The notes beneath the pieces are model-generated. The model was not told where the DNA came from. It saw only the letters and a program-made list of their open reading frames with translations, and made no database searches. A stretch of 64,000 bases of DNA from Nitrospirota bacterium (GTDB lineage Bacteria > Nitrospirota > Thermodesulfovibrionia > Thermodesulfovibrionales > UBA6898), in assembly GCA_004321925.1 (NCBI GenBank), contig SCQH01000059.1:1-64000 (forward strand), given 5' to 3'. A program made the translations under genes and the position numbers. Of this stretch, positions 63,211 through 64,000 are shown in pieces. Positions within the stretch are counted from its first letter, which is position 1. Every line of letters begins with the position of its first letter.

Positions 63211-63636
63211 TCAGAAATAGACGGTCCCTGCTGACAGGGCTTCCTTTCCGATCACATACCGGCCTTTTTCCAGCGTCCCCAGCAGTTTTATCGGGTAGCA
63301 CCCGCCAATGCCGCTGTCAAGCCTGTCAAGGGGGAACCGTACCCTGCAGGCCTTGCAGACCATATGCCCTTTTTCATAGTAATACCCCATTTTCTTCGAA
63401 TAGCATTCCTTGCAGGCATCAAAATAGGACTGGACCCGGCCATCCACAAGGACAATGAAAAAGTTGATCTTCTTTCCATCAATGATCACGGAGTAAAATG
63501 CCGGCACCTCTTCGGTGAGCGTCTGGACCGGCAGAGCCAGAAGGTCGCCGGCAAGGGCTACCCCCGTATAAGACGGTTTGTTCACGCACGAAACAAAGAA
63601 TGCTAAAAGACAGGCTGATGCCCACAGGACTCTCAT
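63211..63636 (-). CDS. DUF2318-type lipoprotein with five-cysteine metal motif
   Basis: A 141-residue lipoprotein (lipobox FVSC, C17). The body has FDACKECY (C75, C78), MVCKAC (C94, C97) and GGCYP (C113), the pattern of DUF2318 proteins, which often accompany iron or copper uptake and Fe-S membrane proteins. The domain is expected to bind a metal or Fe-S cluster outside the cell membrane. It lies convergent to the NosL-barrel gene; its ATG has no good ribosome site. Confidence 0.82.
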   Translation of the reverse strand: MRVLWASACLLAFFVSCVNKPSYTGVALAGDLLALPVQTLTEEVPAFYSVIIDGKKINFFIVLVDGRVQSYFDACKECYSKKMGYYYEKGHMVCKACRVRFPLDRLDSGIGGCYPIKLLGTLEKGRYVIGKEALSAGTVYF

Positions 63637-63701
63637 GGTTAATTTTAAACCGGCGGCAGCGACTTAGGCAATATAACGCGCAACCCTGTCATCGTGTGTT
63701 A

Positions 63702-63730
63702 TTGAAGTCTGGCGTTGGCTTTGGTATAGT
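63702..63730 (+). promoter_or_regulatory. Promoter of the family 25 glycosyltransferase gene
   Basis: TTGAAG (63702-63707) and TATAGT (63725-63730) are 17 bases apart, with TGG before the -10 giving an extended form. Confidence 0.55.
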
Positions 63731-63768
63731 ACTGCGACCATATTTTGAAAGCGCCGGATCATCTTAAC

Positions 63769-64000
63769 ATGAAAGCATTTCTCATAAATCTTGAACGTGC
63801 CAAAGAACGACTGGTGAGTGCGCAGCGTTCGCTGGAAGGGGCAGGATTCAGCGTGGTCCGGGTCGATGCCGTTGACGGCAGGGCTCCCGGGTTTGCTGCT
63901 GAGGACTTCTCTGAACGATCACTCCGACTTCTCCACGGCAAGAGGCCGAATCCTTCAGAAATAGGATGTTACTTCAGTCATATAAGGGCGATCAGCCTCT
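63769..64000 (+). CDS. Family 25 glycosyltransferase (LOS/LPS type), 3' cut by window edge
   Basis: Only the first 77 codons are in the window. The protein begins MKAFLINLERAKERL, the common start of GT25 enzymes, and reaches SEIGCYFSHIRAI, the conserved ExGCxxSH motif. GT25 enzymes add galactose or similar sugars to lipo-oligosaccharide. A good promoter precedes it. Nothing can be said of the C-terminal part. Confidence 0.8.
   Translation, partial: MKAFLINLERAKERLVSAQRSLEGAGFSVVRVDAVDGRAPGFAAEDFSERSLRLLHGKRPNPSEIGCYFSHIRAISL

Noticed and set aside
1-64000. CRISPR arrays, insertion sequences, prophage and integrated elements at the three tRNA genes
   Set aside because: No regularly spaced repeats, transposase, phage gene or direct repeat of a tRNA 3' end was seen by eye; XerC is in its usual housekeeping operon.

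Overview
The window reads as chromosomal DNA (roughly 55% GC by eye) of a diderm bacterium. A member of the Nitrospirota (Thermodesulfovibrionia-like) is my best guess. It rests on the mix of gene types: trmFO-xerC-hslV-hslU order, exosortase H, paired PilZ proteins, a split-Soret-type cytochrome and many PAS/GHKL kinases. No 16S or ribosomal protein gene is present to prove it. Outer-membrane and periplasmic functions (TolC-type channel, RlpA, MtgA, PbpC with alpha-2-macroglobulin) show a Gram-negative envelope. I see no CRISPR array, insertion sequence, prophage or origin.
 Bases 1-16.8 kb form a surface-glycan locus. It holds the end of a YfhO-like membrane protein, a cobalamin-type radical SAM enzyme, two tandem paralogous polytopic membrane proteins with C-terminal discoidin-like domains on either side of a family 2 glycosyltransferase, and then a tight operon (8588-16814). 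That operon encodes a TPP-dependent E1 alpha/beta pair without E2/E3, a GDP-mannose-4,6-dehydratase-family SDR, a second radical SAM enzyme, a heptose-7-phosphate kinase (HddA type), a heptose-1-phosphate guanylyltransferase (HddC type), a DegT-fold protein whose PLP lysine is replaced by histidine, and a double PilZ protein. Read together they suggest a GDP-heptose-derived deoxy sugar, possibly carrying a two-carbon branch. This is the most novel system in the window.
 Bases 17-28.6 kb hold a PhnD-like binding lipoprotein with its own histidine kinase, a PilZ protein, a CusCBA-type metal efflux operon preceded by two small proteins, and a Cys-rich secreted protein. Bases 28.6-40.2 kb are mostly housekeeping: SemiSWEET, trmFO-xerC-hslV-hslU-rlpA, fmdE-argB, a PilT/PilU ATPase, OsmC, rmuC, mtgA and a second double PilZ protein. 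Bases 40.2-51.7 kb carry nifS/nifU (divergent from a GYD protein), tusA, tRNA-Leu, rpoD, a DUF4139 protein, exosortase H with its partner membrane protein, tRNA-Val, a CheY/CheC/hybrid-kinase operon and tRNA-Asp.
 Bases 51.7-64 kb carry a small diheme cytochrome, pbpC and a thioester alpha-2-macroglobulin on the minus strand, then a redox/copper group: a small secreted protein, a Tat-exported split-Soret-type cytochrome, a NosL domain fused to an outer-membrane barrel, and a DUF2318 lipoprotein. The window ends inside a family 25 glycosyltransferase. All functions are read from sequence motifs and remembered family features; no database search was run.
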